A stretch of DNA of 64,000 bases from Purpureocillium takamizusanense (lineage: Eukaryota > Ascomycota > Sordariomycetes > Hypocreales > Ophiocordycipitaceae), in contig NC_063081.1 of assembly GCF_022605165.1 (NCBI RefSeq), positions 62,001-126,000 of the forward strand, read 5' to 3'. Below, one piece after another: positions 21,463 through 34,572 of the stretch (position 1 is the first letter of the stretch; the number at the start of each line of letters is the position of its first letter). Made by a program: the position numbers and the translations under genes. The notes under the pieces were generated by a model, which was given only the letters and a program-made list of their open reading frames with translations, searched no databases and had not been told where the DNA came from.

Positions 21463-23037
21463 ATGGATACCAATTTTGCCTTGAAGTTTTGCCCAAAAGG
21501 CCACATACACCTGGCCTTGACTCTGTCGTTGCTAACCATCGCCTGCGCGACGTTCTACGGTCTGTCATTCCGCCGGAAGCAACGCAGCCCGCTCCCACCA
21601 GGCCCTAAGCCTCTCCCAATCATCGGAAACATTCACTCCATGTTTCGCAAGTCACCCATGGATTGCCTCCAAGCCTGGCACAAGCAATTCGGGCCCGTCA
21701 TTGCCGTCCGGTACGGCCAGCGCCGGGTCGTCAGTGTCAGCTCCTACCGAGTCGCTCAGGAGTTGATGAATAAGAAGAGCATGATATACAGCTCCAGGCC
21801 GCGATTCATCATGGCGTCGGAACGCATGACGGGCAGCTTGAATATGGCAATCATTCCGTACAACAAACGATGGCAAAACTACAATCACATAGCCGGGTCA
21901 CTACTAGACGCCGGCGCCGTGAGACGCTATGCGCCACTGCTAAACCTAGAAAGCACGTATTGCCTGCGTGAGATGAAACACTCGGACGACTTCTCAAAGA
22001 GCCTGGCGCGGTTCAGTGCCAGTATGCTCCTCACGCTGGGATACGGGATACACTTGCCTCGGAGTGACTGCGTTGAACCCGACGAACTCGAAAGGATCAA
22101 TGACCTTCCCTTCCAAGCCTTGGGCCAAAGTCATTCTCTGCTGATCGAACTGTTTCCTGTCCTCGACTACATTCCATACGCCGTGGCTCCGTGGAAATGG
22201 ACGGCAGAAAGAACAAAGAATGAAACCACCGCCCTACATATGAAGCATCTTGCTACCGGCCTGTCAACCTCTACGTGGAACTGGTCCCATGAAGTCAAAT
22301 CGCTCAAGGTCGGACAGTTGTTGTCTGACGAAGAGCTTGCCTATTGCATCGGGACGATTGAGCAAGCGGGGTTTGGAGCAATTCTGACCGTCGCGCGCCT
22401 GCTCGTCAAGGCAATTGTACTGCACCCCGAGTACGCGAAGCGAGCACAGGATGAACTGGACCGAGTCGTGGGGCAGGATCGACTCCCCTGCATGGAGGAC
22501 CAAGAGCGCTTGCCCTGGCTCGATGCCATGATCAACGAAGCGATGCGATGGCAGCCTCCCACGCCCTTTGCCATCCCGCACGCCAACACCAAGGACGACG
22601 TGTACAAAGGCTATGTGATCCCCAAAGACACCATGGTCATCCCCAATCTATGGGTCATGGCATTCGACGCAGAGGATTTTCCCGATCCATACACGTATAG
22701 ACCGGAGCGGTGGCTTAGAGGCGAACCTGTTCAGCACAGCTCGTTTGGCTTTGGGAGACGCATCTGCCCTGGAAGACACCTCGGATATACCAGCGTGTTC
22801 CTCGTCATTTCTCGCTTGCTGTGGGCGTACAACATCTCGCATGCGTACAGAGATGGGAAGAAGGTGGAGATCGACCCCTGGGATCTCAACTTTACCTTCA
22901 CGGCGGCGTCAAACCCGTTCAAGGCGTCGTTTCAGGTGCGGAGCCCAAAGCACAGCCAGCTGATTGAGACGGCCTGGGAGAATTCGGAACGTGATGTTGG
23001 GAAGATTCTCGAGGGCATCAAGCCGAGGCGTGGATGA
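21463..23037 (+). CDS. cytochrome P450 monooxygenase
   Basis: A single exon from the ATG at 21463 gives 524 residues. It has an N-terminal membrane anchor, the Pro-rich hinge PPGPKPLPIIGN, the K-helix E359-x-x-R362 (EAMR), the PERW meander and the heme loop FGFGRRICPGRHLG with Cys435. The overall order is that of a class II microsomal fungal P450. Unusually, the I-helix reads AGFGAI at residues 302-307, where A-G-x-D-T-T is expected, so the acid/alcohol pair for O2 activation is missing. The frame is otherwise uninterrupted, so it is not an obvious pseudogene. Divergence from the terpene cyclase suggests terpene tailoring. A start 56 codons upstream is in frame but would bury the anchor. Confidence 0.9.
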   Translation: MDTNFALKFCPKGHIHLALTLSLLTIACATFYGLSFRRKQRSPLPPGPKPLPIIGNIHSMFRKSPMDCLQAWHKQFGPVIAVRYGQRRVVSVSSYRVAQELMNKKSMIYSSRPRFIMASERMTGSLNMAIIPYNKRWQNYNHIAGSLLDAGAVRRYAPLLNLESTYCLREMKHSDDFSKSLARFSASMLLTLGYGIHLPRSDCVEPDELERINDLPFQALGQSHSLLIELFPVLDYIPYAVAPWKWTAERTKNETTALHMKHLATGLSTSTWNWSHEVKSLKVGQLLSDEELAYCIGTIEQAGFGAILTVARLLVKAIVLHPEYAKRAQDELDRVVGQDRLPCMEDQERLPWLDAMINEAMRWQPPTPFAIPHANTKDDVYKGYVIPKDTMVIPNLWVMAFDAEDFPDPYTYRPERWLRGEPVQHSSFGFGRRICPGRHLGYTSVFLVISRLLWAYNISHAYRDGKKVEIDPWDLNFTFTAASNPFKASFQVRSPKHSQLIETAWENSERDVGKILEGIKPRRG

Positions 23038-23254
23038 AGGCATCAATGTGTATCCGGCGGCAGGTGATTCTGCATCAAGCTGGTGTGGAAGCCCAAGCAT
23101 CTTTAAGAATACCTCAAACCCAGTGGATAAATGAACTATGGGCATACGTGTCACGCGCAATAGACAGAATACTGGGCCGTTCGTTCGTTCCTCCAGCTAG
23201 TAGCTCAGACAGTTGCGTCGCTTCGCAGGCTCGCATCCTTATTATTATCGTCCA

Positions 23255-24145
23255 TCAACGCTGCTCAAGCCCGCTGCTGGCCGCCTTTGTGATAGCGTTT
23301 CCAATGCGCTTCATCTCCTCCATCCTTTCCATCCAAAAGTTCCATCTTTCTTCAGACATTGGCCCGGGCGCCCATAGCCTCCCCTCCCTTTCCAGCGCCC
23401 AGCTCGTCTCTCCCTTCTTCGCGCCTTGCAGCAGCCGTGCCCGGGCGATGCGCAGCCATACTGCCGCCGCGGGGACTTCAAAGTCCCACACCACGCCGTC
23501 GCGGCTCTCGAGCGCGTCCGAAATGCACTCGTAGCCCCAGCTCAGGGGAAGCAAACCATCTTCGGCGCTGTTCGTTGCCTCTTCTTTCTTTTCCGCAGAC
23601 GATCCGGCCACGGCACAGGTGGCTTCGACGACGGCGCGACGAACGTGCGCATCGCGCCGCCGCCCACGCGTCGCGGGGTCTCGCGTGGACAGTGCTTTGC
23701 GCCAGTGGGCTTGCTTCCATGAGTCGGACCAGGAGTCGCCGAATGATTTGAGGCCTTTCCACAAAGGCGCTGCTCCGTCTTCGGCCTCCTCCTGTCCATC
23801 CTGAGCGTCGATATCTTTGAGCAACGCGACGAGCGCCGCGGTATGTGACTGAGGAAGCTGGAAGAGCGCGTTTTCCATGAGACCAAACACCCTGTCGCGA
23901 AGATCCGCTTTTGCTTCCGAGGCGTCGTCCGGCGATGGCTTGGTGATTGCGGCGGCGGTTTCGTTTGACGTGGTTTGACCGTCGAGGTAGCGCCTCAAGG
24001 CTTCGACCTGGTGCGGGTGCGCGCCGGTTTTTTCTTCTCCGTCAACCGGTGCGGTCTGGCTCGCAAACCACGCGTCATCCGCAGGAGACCCGAAGCCATC
24101 CAGGTCGACCGACTTGCACGTCATTTCCTGCTCGTTTGCATCCAT
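23255..24145 (-). CDS. DUF3632 domain protein
   Basis: A single exon of 296 residues from the ATG at 24145. The N-terminal region VEALRRYLDGQTTSNETAAAIT matches the LxxYLDG...A..IT pattern of the fungal DUF3632 family. The C-terminal half (WVRIARARL-like, EERWNFWMERM) is helical. No catalytic or targeting motif is visible. Function is unknown for the whole family. A Met 26 codons upstream is in frame but adds an unrelated tail. Confidence 0.75.
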   Translation of the reverse strand: MDANEQEMTCKSVDLDGFGSPADDAWFASQTAPVDGEEKTGAHPHQVEALRRYLDGQTTSNETAAAITKPSPDDASEAKADLRDRVFGLMENALFQLPQSHTAALVALLKDIDAQDGQEEAEDGAAPLWKGLKSFGDSWSDSWKQAHWRKALSTRDPATRGRRRDAHVRRAVVEATCAVAGSSAEKKEEATNSAEDGLLPLSWGYECISDALESRDGVVWDFEVPAAAVWLRIARARLLQGAKKGETSWALEREGRLWAPGPMSEERWNFWMERMEEMKRIGNAITKAASSGLEQR

Positions 24146-25176
24146 GACGGAAATCCAGTGCACCGTAATAAGCTGTCGCGTGAAGAGAGTCTCGTTGCGC
24201 TGATGGTCAAGCCTGGGTTGCAAGAGCCAGGTAGGTCCCTTGAATTATGAAGATGTCTCAATATCGACTCGCAAACGGAGAGCCCATGTCAGTCACATCC
24301 CGAGAAGGTGGCTGCGGGTGCCTAGTGGTGCCTGAACGTGGCAACCGCCCCCAACTGCTACTGCTAGCTACAGCGCTTGTTGCAGCCACCGCCTGAGTAC
24401 TACAGGGCTGTGTGAGTGAGTGAGTGCTCGGCTCTTGTGCCCAGGTGATGTCATCTGGCCTCCAGTAGTTCTGCGGGTGATCGCCGTTTCTCACGCCAAC
24501 AGTGGAGAGACGTTACATGGACCCGTGTAAGCTGCAAGGTTGAAGATGACGGATTTCGCTGTACTTGCGACTAGTAAACCAGGTGACGATGGTCTGTATC
24601 CGCTCCTCGAAGGAGCGAAGGGCTCATAGCTCGTCCGCGAGACGCGGCATCCAGGCCGGCCGCTCGCGCCGACAAGCCAGATAACCGCTCGTTGCGGAGC
24701 CTACGCTGACGCCCCCAAAGGAGTCAGCTCCGGCACGACACGGCAAGGCGCGTAAAGTCCACGGCAAGGCAGCTATTGACAGCCTCAAATCTCGATGCTC
24801 GTCTACCGACATATGCGCTCGGCGTCTTTCCGCCAGGCGTTGCGGCGGTAGCGGGCTGACCTTCCTTGCTCATCACTTACATGAGTATCGTTTCAACTGC
24901 GCATCCTTGTGAGAGGCGCTAGATCCTGCATAAGCAGATCAGCATCCGTCTAGGCGGTGCTCACGGTACAATCTGCTGTAGAAGCCGCGGCGATGGCAGA
25001 TATCGCTCGCTCATCAAGGTCGCCCGCATGTCAACCCGCGACTATAAAGCCCAGTTCCAGACAGTCCATCATTCCATATCGATGCAGCAAATATCCATTT
25101 CAGTGTTGATTCATCAAGGCAAGCAATTCTTGACTTCGCGAATCATTGCCAATAAGTCAGTTCCCAGCGAGCAACC
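24146..25176. promoter_or_regulatory. intergenic region upstream of RNase gene
   Basis: About 1 kb with no gene recognised. A TATAAA box at 25043-25048 stands about 130 bp before the RNase start codon and probably marks its core promoter. Confidence 0.55.
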
Positions 25177-25780
25177 ATGAAGATCACGCTTTCAACCGCT
25201 ATACTCTTCCTCGGGCTCGTCTCGGCCCTGCCCGCCGAGGATCTCATCGAGCTCGACGACCGCGCTGAGCCCTCCAACGCGCCCATTGACGTACGTAGCT
25301 CTCGAACATCTTCTTCCAAGCATGCTCTATTTGGTCTGTGCTCGTTGCTGACCAGCCGCGCAGTGGGACGGCCCCAACCAGTCTGCCAGCATCAAGTGCG
25401 GCAAGAACACCTACGATGGCCATGACGTCTATCTCGCCGCGCAGCACGGCGTCAACCTTGGTCTGCTCAGCCCGCCCGAGACTCGCGGCGAGAAGAAGTT
25501 CCCGCACGCTTTCGACCACGACGACAGCAAGGGCGTGAAGCTCCATTTCCCCAAGCATTGCCCCGAGAACGACAAGCACAGACAGGAGTACCCGCTCGTC
25601 AAGAACGGCCCGTACAATGGCGGCAAGAACAACAAGAAGTACGGCGACGAGCGTGTCGTCTTCTACTATGACGGCAAGGCGCAGGGCGTCGATGGGCATC
25701 CCCTGGTCTACTACTGCGGTCTGATGACGCACGAAGGCGCAGCAAAGGGAGGTTTCATTCAGTGCCCTGACGGTAAATAG
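25177..25780 (+). CDS. secreted RNase T1 / ribotoxin-superfamily ribonuclease
   Basis: Two exons (25177-25290, 25364-25780) encode 176 residues with a signal peptide (about residues 1-19) and a short acidic, possibly processed, N-terminus. The four catalytic positions of the microbial guanyl-RNase fold are all present: His86 (FPHAF), Glu113 (EYP), Arg135 (ERVVF) and His161 (MTHEGA). Four cysteines (50, 104, 156, 172) could form two disulfides. The mature length of about 130-150 residues and the long loop between His86 and Glu113 are greater than in simple T1-type RNases and approach ribotoxins. Whether it cleaves general RNA or the rRNA sarcin/ricin loop cannot be read from sequence. No break is seen. 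Confidence 0.85.
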
Positions 25781-26503
25781 ACTGTAAGATCTTTGCGTCC
25801 ACTCATCAGCGATTGAGGCGCTCAATCCGCTTCCGAGGCCGGCGGCCTGTGGGCATTCTCGTGCACAGGAGCGCAATCAATTGACTGCAGTCTGACAAAT
25901 GACGAATACTTTCTCGTTTCCATGTCCAAGTGAGACAGTGCCTGAGGTTCATAGCATCATAGAGTTGAACACAAGTCGCCCTTGATTATCCAAAGTAGAC
26001 ATAGCACAGTGCTTTTCGCGTCCACTCACGTCGACGCATCTTCATACGGCGCACTCATTGCGCCCGCTGTGAAGAAAGAGAGAGAGCAGTAGGTAAGGCA
26101 AGTCATAATTGGGCCATCTACCCAGCGGTTCATCTAGGGCGCCGACGAAGCATATTTGCCATGCCGGTTGATCCAATATTGGTTCAGTGGCTCCAGTGCG
26201 AGCGGCCGGACCTCATCTGAAGCGCAGGCGGCCTAATCAGGCTCAGTGTAAGGTACCCTTGCCCCGTGTCGCACCCCACAAGCCCTGAAGACAAGCCAAG
26301 TCGTCACTGTAACGTGAATGCCGCTTAAGCGGGTCTGCGCATGCCCCTTTCGCGGAGTGGTTGATCGATACATGCCGTCACTATTCATGGACTATGTACC
26401 CGGCTGGACATCGGCCTCCTATAATAAACCCACGGGTGGGGATCGAAACTCATCTGTATCATATTCCACCAACGCCGGGGCACCATGTTCCGTGAGACTG
26501 TGA
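25781..26503. other. 3' intergenic gap
   Basis: Convergent spacer of about 720 bp between the RNase and tyrosinase genes. No gene or repeat recognised. Confidence 0.45.
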
Positions 26504-28083
26504 CTACAGGTAAAAGTAACAAAACGGTCCCGACAGCGTGTCCATGACATCCCCAATCTGTGTGGTCCCACCGGCGTGTCCCAGGCTAAGTTCGTCATCT
26601 AGGCTTACCACCCTCGAAGGTGGTATATTTGCCCACGTAATGTGGCTATATATCCCCTGTCCTAGTTGATTTTGCCGTCTCTTGGGATCCATGGCTTGCC
26701 TACAGCACAGGGCATTGTGAGTAATAATGCGACGGAAATGGCGACCTATAGCCCACTTACCACAGCGTCCACATGCGATCCATCATTCCGTGGTGGGTAT
26801 AGAACGCAGGATCTCCGGGAGAGATGAATAAATCGAGTCCGGGGTCTCCCCTAAAGCCCCTAACTTTTAGAAACGGACGGCCGAAGTCACGTATCAGAGG
26901 CATGAAGCACCTACCCAATGGTAGCGTGGGCACCGCTATGGGGCCCGATCTCAATGCTATCCAGGACTCCCTCTGAAAGGGATCGGAACTCATCAACGTC
27001 CCGTTTCTTCAACAAATCTACGAATAAGTAGTCAGCCAAAAATCCTGAAATGCGTCCACTATTCAGGGCGTGCAACTTACCCAAAACAGTGGTCCAGTTG
27101 GCGTAACGAGTATTCAGAATAGGGCCCAAGTCCCTCTTTAACCGCCGGGGGTTATATGCTACGTGATCTCCCGGACCAACATTAACTGCCATGTTCGCAA
27201 AGGGTCCAGTCGTAACAAACCCGCCCCCTAGTCCACGTGCAAGTTTGCCTGTTCCGGGAAGGGGAAGACCAATGGGCGACTTAGGGGATTGGGTGATATT
27301 TTCGACGAACTCCCCGTTGCCCCCCAAACTATATGCGTCTCCGTTAAAGATCGGGCTGTCTTGCGGCGCCGAGGCATATCTTGGCCAGTCCCAGTACTGC
27401 ATATTGTAAGTAAAAGAGGCATTGTAAGTAAAAACTAAGCCGTGAGGCATATTTCGTTGTGGTCTCGTGCATACCGGTTGATAACCCTCATAGCCACATT
27501 CTTCACGCAAAGCACGCTCGTATTCATAGACAAACCAACGATGCCATGGCTGGAAATAGCCACTAAAGTGAATGGTCCGTGTCTGTAAACTATGCGTGAT
27601 AATGAAGTCGTCGAACTATAGCCATAGCTTTCCGTTAGCGGGTTGCGCATATAGTACCCAGGGTCACTTGTTGTTTCGTACTCGGGACTTTGCTCCGGTC
27701 GCCACACTTTGCGGAGTTCGGGGGGGCGACTCTTGGAGACATTTCACGGCATTGACATAGTTCAGCCTCTCTGCCTCGCTGAGAGCACCGCTATTGTGAA
27801 CATTAGTCCATATCTTAGTGCATACGTGTTCTTGGACGTGTTTTTCGACATACTATTCGCGGCGGAAAACGACGTTCCTGGATGTACACCGAGCATGCTC
27901 CCCTCTACTATGGAGAGTGGCCTCTCGGTCGTCGAGGTATTGTAGAACTTTGTCCCGTATCCCCTCAACGAGGGACTCAAACTCTTGCCTGTCGGCGTCG
28001 TCGGGGTCGTCCCGTGAGGTAACCGATGCGTGACCAGCGGCCACCCCGAGACTGACCAGAACCAAGATTGACAACAGATTCAT
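26504..28083 (-). CDS. secreted tyrosinase (type 3 copper enzyme)
   Basis: Seven exons (28083-27854, 27790-27682, 27615-27475, 27396-27081, 27017-26915, 26859-26761, 26699-26504) give 397 residues in one frame. Residues 1-20 form a signal peptide. CuA ligands are His121, His129 and His138 (THSLQTRTIHF, FQPWHRWFVY). CuB ligands are His292, His296 and the His at 321/322 (GPHSGAHATIG, DPAFYTHHGMMDRMW). WQAMDPKRRQ follows after the last intron. It should oxidise phenols to quinones outside the cell, for melanisation or defence. It lacks the long C-terminal lid domain of larger fungal tyrosinases. Unspliced, the gene looks shattered, but every break is a consensus intron. A TATATA box near 28193-28201 lies about 110 bp upstream. 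Confidence 0.9.
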
Positions 28084-31000
28084 GACAATTTTTTTGTGGT
28101 CGTGGCTTTCTTGCAAAGCGTAAAGATGAAAATAATGACACGGACCGCCCGGACTGGGTGACTTCGAATTCAGTTCCGCCCGGGTTGACAACGGTATATA
28201 AGAGCACGTACAGTGGGTTGTACCACTGTCTCAGGCGGCACAAAATGTCTGAACAGCGACAGCCAGCACATCCCATTTGTGTTTCACGAAACCTTCGTAT
28301 CGAACGTCAGGCCCAGGGCCACGGTCTCGGCTTTCTTGCATGTTTGCCTACCCTTTCTTTGGCCTTCCCCTTCTCAGTAGGGATAGGCGTGATAGGCGTG
28401 GGCACCGCACCGCATCATCCCGGCCAGAGAGCTCAGCCTGTGGCCCCTTCCGGCAGCCAGTCGAGAAGGGAAAAAAACCATGACGCCGCCATCTCCCGAC
28501 CTTGGACGCCCTTGGCGTTGACGTGTTGGACGTATCTGCTACGAACGCGTGTTTGTCGGCCCTCCAAGTCTCCCTTGGGCGGGGCTGGTGTAACAAGCTG
28601 TCCGGGTGACGACCGGAAGCTCTTCTCTTGAAATGCCAGAGTGATGGGGGTGGCGCAACGGTTTGACTTTCACAAACCACAAAAACCCAAGCGCATCCCA
28701 AACTCACATGTTGACCGCATGCAACCATTGCGTCGAGAGTATCGCTAGCTAGTTGTTTGGACTTCTAGATGCTGTCCATCGCGGGCTCGGTTCGCACTAT
28801 TGGTATCGAATCTTCGGACAGGGGCCCTTGGTCATGTATGTACGTAAGGTGGGCTGGCTGGCTTCTGTGAAGATGGCCAGTTTTTCTTTGTCGTAGGCGC
28901 GGGAGCTCCTCGATGTGGTCGTTACGGGCGGCCGCATCGTCACGCAAGAAACCGGGCGAGGGGCGCCGCAGCAAGTCTCAGGCATTTGTTTTGTTGCTTT
29001 TGTTGCTTCTGTCGCTCTCGCAGCCCGACGGTTCTCAGCGCGTCACACCGCGAGCTGGCGACTATGATGCACCACTTGATCACGCCGGCCGCACACAACG
29101 TCTTATTACTCTGTGCTGTGTGTATGGTCACGTCCCCGTCCTTAGCGCATGCGTCTAGCGCCGCCAGAGTCCCAGACGTCGGAAAGCGACCGACGGTTAT
29201 TATTACTGTTTCCCAGGCGCAGTTGCGCAGTCTGGTCGTGGTTCCACGAACCTGGAAGAGGATGGCATTCCTGACCTGCCGCAGTCGTGCCTACCATGCG
29301 AGGAGCGGTCCCGAAATACAACACCCACCCCATAGCGGGCGTCGACACCGTCCAGCGGACGAAGTGTGGCGATGAACAAGCCTCAATTGAGGCGAAGTGA
29401 CATGCGACATCGTCATCGTGGTGTGACGATTAGATGGAAGCAGCACTATTCGACAGAAGCTGTAGACACGATCGACACATGATCGTCCGCCAATGCAAGT
29501 CGCAGGCCTGCACCGGCACCACCACGGAAAGGGTGCCCAGAGCGTCAACAAGTCGAGCTCCACGACTGGTCCCCTCGGTGTGTCTGCCCGCCACGACGCA
29601 GGTTTGTTGACGGCGTCGGACGCGCGATGCCGAGACAAAAACTATGCACCAAGCACACTCCCGCACAAGATATACACATCATCACACAGGGTATCGTAGA
29701 CATATTCCCCGCGCGCGTCGCGTAAGGCTCGCAGCCAATATGTCTCATGTTAAAGGAGACCATGGGCTCCGCTGAAACCTTTCCTCGCCCGCATGTCTGT
29801 GATGGCACAATACCGCCGACATAATAATGGCCAGGTTTCGCACCGTCGCGCTCCGGCGCGCATCAACAACCGCGTTTGGCTTGAGACGCTTTCCCAGCTC
29901 CAAGGGTGGCCCATGTCGGACGTTTATTCGTGTCCGCGACAGCCAGTCACAGCTGGGGTCCAACTTCCAGCGCCATGGCTGTCATACCCTTAAACTGTAG
30001 TACGTACAGGTCTGTCATAGCTATGAATGACAGTCAGCCAATGCTCCGGGCTGCCGCTGCGGGGGTTGTTGGTGTTGAATGATCCAGGCCTACCGTTCCG
30101 TGCCACTGGCCCCCTGACAGACACCATCGCACTTTGGTGAAACCGACCTACAACCTGCAGCATTTGTTGGTAGGGGGCTTGGTCGCCTACGATGGGCACC
30201 TAGTCTACAGTTCGTACTATGAAACGACGACCCCATCACAGGGTACTACTAACATATCGCGTCATCTGCGGCCGGTTCACGTTACTTCTCAAAGCTCCGA
30301 AAGTTCGCTTGTCATCGCCGAAGATTGAACGTATGCCGCACGTCCCATGATGGTCCCTACAGTGCCCTTCGCAGCCTTTTTCGTCTTGTTGCGCTTTTGT
30401 CTCCCTTGAGGCGGACGATGCCGCGGCCCTGAACGCGGCGCCTGATGGAACAGGGGGCCCACAAGTCAAGGCCACGAGCTGTAGTGCAATAATAATACTA
30501 ATGTCGCGCTCACCAAGATCATGTTGGAATAGAACCTGGATTGGCGTTGCGGGCACTCAGGACCGCATGCGACAAGGTGCGTGGGTAGACAAAGTCGGTC
30601 TCCGTCAAGATCATGGCCAGCGACAACATCAAGGCCGCTGGCTTGAAGTGTGGCAACCTGGCGGATCAGCGCTCCGGTCAGTTACTTCACGAAGGGTCAA
30701 GTATTTTTTGCGAGGCGCCTTTGCGCTCTGCATCAATCCGGTCTGGGCGATAAGCGCATTCTCGTCACTATGGTGAAGGACTTCGAGGAGGTAGGTGGTC
30801 AAAGTTACTGGAGCCAGCACGACTGACGCGCCGGCGCGAAAGACCGCCAACGTCGGATTTCCATGGGCATCGCAAGCTGTTATTAGGTGGCTAAAGCAAG
30901 CTTCGGCGCGGAACTGCTGATGAGCGACAATTCAACACGTCAAATCCCCTGGCTTAGCCGAGCCGTTCATGACTCTGTCAAGATATTCCTACAGTTCCAA

Positions 31001-32704
31001 CTCAACCGTCGAATGAAACGCGGCCATCATCGCATCAATTAGGCCATCTAAGAATCGTCTATTTCGTGCTGCCGTTGGTCGCGCCCGTCCCGTGAGTCTG
31101 CACACGTGCAGAAGCAGCTTCCGAGTTTGGATCTTCATCAATGTCTTCGGGTCCACGTGGATCTTGACACTCGTAGAAAGTCATCGCATCGATAATTAAC
31201 CATTTGACATGTTACAAAGCCTAAGCCGCGTTGAGAAGCTCCCATTCACGGTACACGTAGCCATCAAGGTCGGCGGCTACGTGACCATCGTTTATATTGG
31301 TCGACAAGACCGCGTTGTCCAATCCTTCCGTACACAGGGGAGGTTACTGTTCTACCTCAGCTTCGGGGCAACTTCCATTAGCAGCATCGTAGATTCAGGG
31401 ACGATTCCATCGAGTTGCGTTAAAACATTTGCGGAGTACATGGATTGTCCGCGATATATGGTCGCGCTTGCTCAGGAAGCAAAGGCAAGGCAAGCCTGAA
31501 GCTGTCATTGCATAAGCCGTAGTATAATAATAGTGCCATGCGGTTTTGTCAGACATCCTGAACGACTCAGACGTTCTCCGTAAGGTGAGCGAATAATGGC
31601 CTCGTTGACTCTCTGAGCGAGGCGCGGGCGTCGTCGCCCGAGGCAAAGCCATCGAACGCTGGGCCGTCAATTCGTTCCAACAGCAGCAGGACCAGAAAAT
31701 GGAGCGGCTCCGCGCGACCGTCGAGCACGACATCAATATCGCCGATTCTCCGCAGTGTGATTGCCGGGCATCATTTACAAAGTTCGACAGTTCGAGCAGC
31801 TTGTCATGTAGCGGCGCAATGGCGCAGATCCGGAGTCCGCCGGCGTGGGGGTTAACATGAAGTAACCATGTTACCTCGGCTGTCAATCATTCATTCATGA
31901 TTGCCGCGCGAGTAAGCTTATCCGTAGGTGCCGACCAACAACAGCCCAGTGCGGCGGCGTTGGCGTTGGCATCGTGATAATCTCTGTCCCTTCTCGTCGA
32001 CGACGACTCTCTACCGCGCCTTGTTGGGGTGTTCCTCGACTGGTTCGCGAGCACGGGCGCTCGGACACGAGCCAAGGTCGCAGCTCCCTAGCGTAATCGG
32101 CACCAGAGCCCATTACAGAAGCTGCTCGACCCCGCGCTTGTTGTTTCGAGCAGGAGGAGTTGCAACAACCGGCGCCGAGTGGATCCTCGTAACTTGGTGG
32201 ATTGGCGGGGGAGCCCGATTCCCCAAAAGAGAAAGTTGCAAGTCTCGCGCGTGCCATCCGGCGTGGGGCGCCGAGGCCCGGGGGGGCTTGGCTCTTCACG
32301 GACCCTATCCGGCAGACGGATAGCCCTCACGGCAACCAAGGCAGTATACGGGCTTCACGAGTAGTATGTATGGAGTCTGAGCACAGCACTATACGCAAGA
32401 ATTGCGAAATAGACGACCACCTGCTTGATCTTTCAAGGTCGCTGAGAGGAGGCTACGCTCGGAGACTCTGGCCTCCCTCAAACGCGCTAGCTCGTGTCGA
32501 TTCGCAATCTATAAGCTGTCTAAGTGGCTTGTCGATTGCGAATAAGGAAGTTGGGGGGAGGGCACGAGGGAGTAACTGTAGCTTCATCATAGCCAAATAC
32601 TCACCGTCGAAATACGTCTATATAAGCCGGCCCATTCTTCATTGTCCAAAAGTGTGTGTGTTCAACCCAGTATTCATCAGTAGCAGTTCCATCAACCTCA
32701 CACA
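28084..32704. other. gene-poor region
   Basis: About 4.6 kb without a gene I can support on either strand. Open frames are short and unlike known proteins. One coding-like fragment may exist near 30540-30790 on the plus strand (see findings). The TATATAA box at 32619-32625 belongs to the subtilisin promoter. Confidence 0.45.
32619..32625 (+). promoter_or_regulatory. TATA box of subtilisin gene
   Basis: TATATAA lies 80 bp before the subtilisin start codon, a usual distance for a fungal core promoter. Confidence 0.6.
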
Positions 32705-34020
<1,316 letters not shown>

Positions 34021-34572
34021 TTTATCCGGGAGTGGCCAAACAAAAACAAAAAAAAAAGAGGCGGATGCTTACGCCTATAGCATACGTTTTTCGCAGCTTC
34101 AGCGTACCAGAATTGTATACAGTCGCCCAGTCCAATTGTGGGCAGAGTCAATAGTCATATCTAGACAGAAATGAAACTTGTCTGGGATTTTAAGGCTTTT
34201 ATTTTAGCGACGTGGTCTGGCCATTCAGAACTTTGACTTGGACTGCCACTGCTTGTGTGAAAACGGAGGAATCTACTTCCTGGGTCTTACTGGGGAGACA
34301 TCCGCCTGGCAGCTTCAGTTCCCTCTGGAGGTCCGGTTAGAATGTGTAATGCAATGCGTCCCGTTCGAGCCCGATTAGCACTGATCGCACCATCAAGCCA
34401 TCATTTATTGCTCGCTGCTGTTGTTGAAACTAATCGAAAACTGGGTTTCCTAACAAGAACCAATGCGAAACACCCTGACAACCATCTTGCAAGCACGAAA
34501 CATGTAACTGGGTACGTTCCGTATATCGCAGAAGTGTTAATCCCCGGCAGGGTTCTTGTAGCAAGTTTAGAA
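34021..34572. other. 3' intergenic gap
   Basis: Convergent spacer of about 550 bp between the protease and the small secreted protein. No gene seen. Confidence 0.4.

Noticed and set aside
26504..28083. Tyrosinase as a broken pseudogene
   Set aside because: The gene first appears shattered over several frames. All breaks coincide with GT-AG introns whose phases agree, and all copper ligands are present, so it is read as intact.
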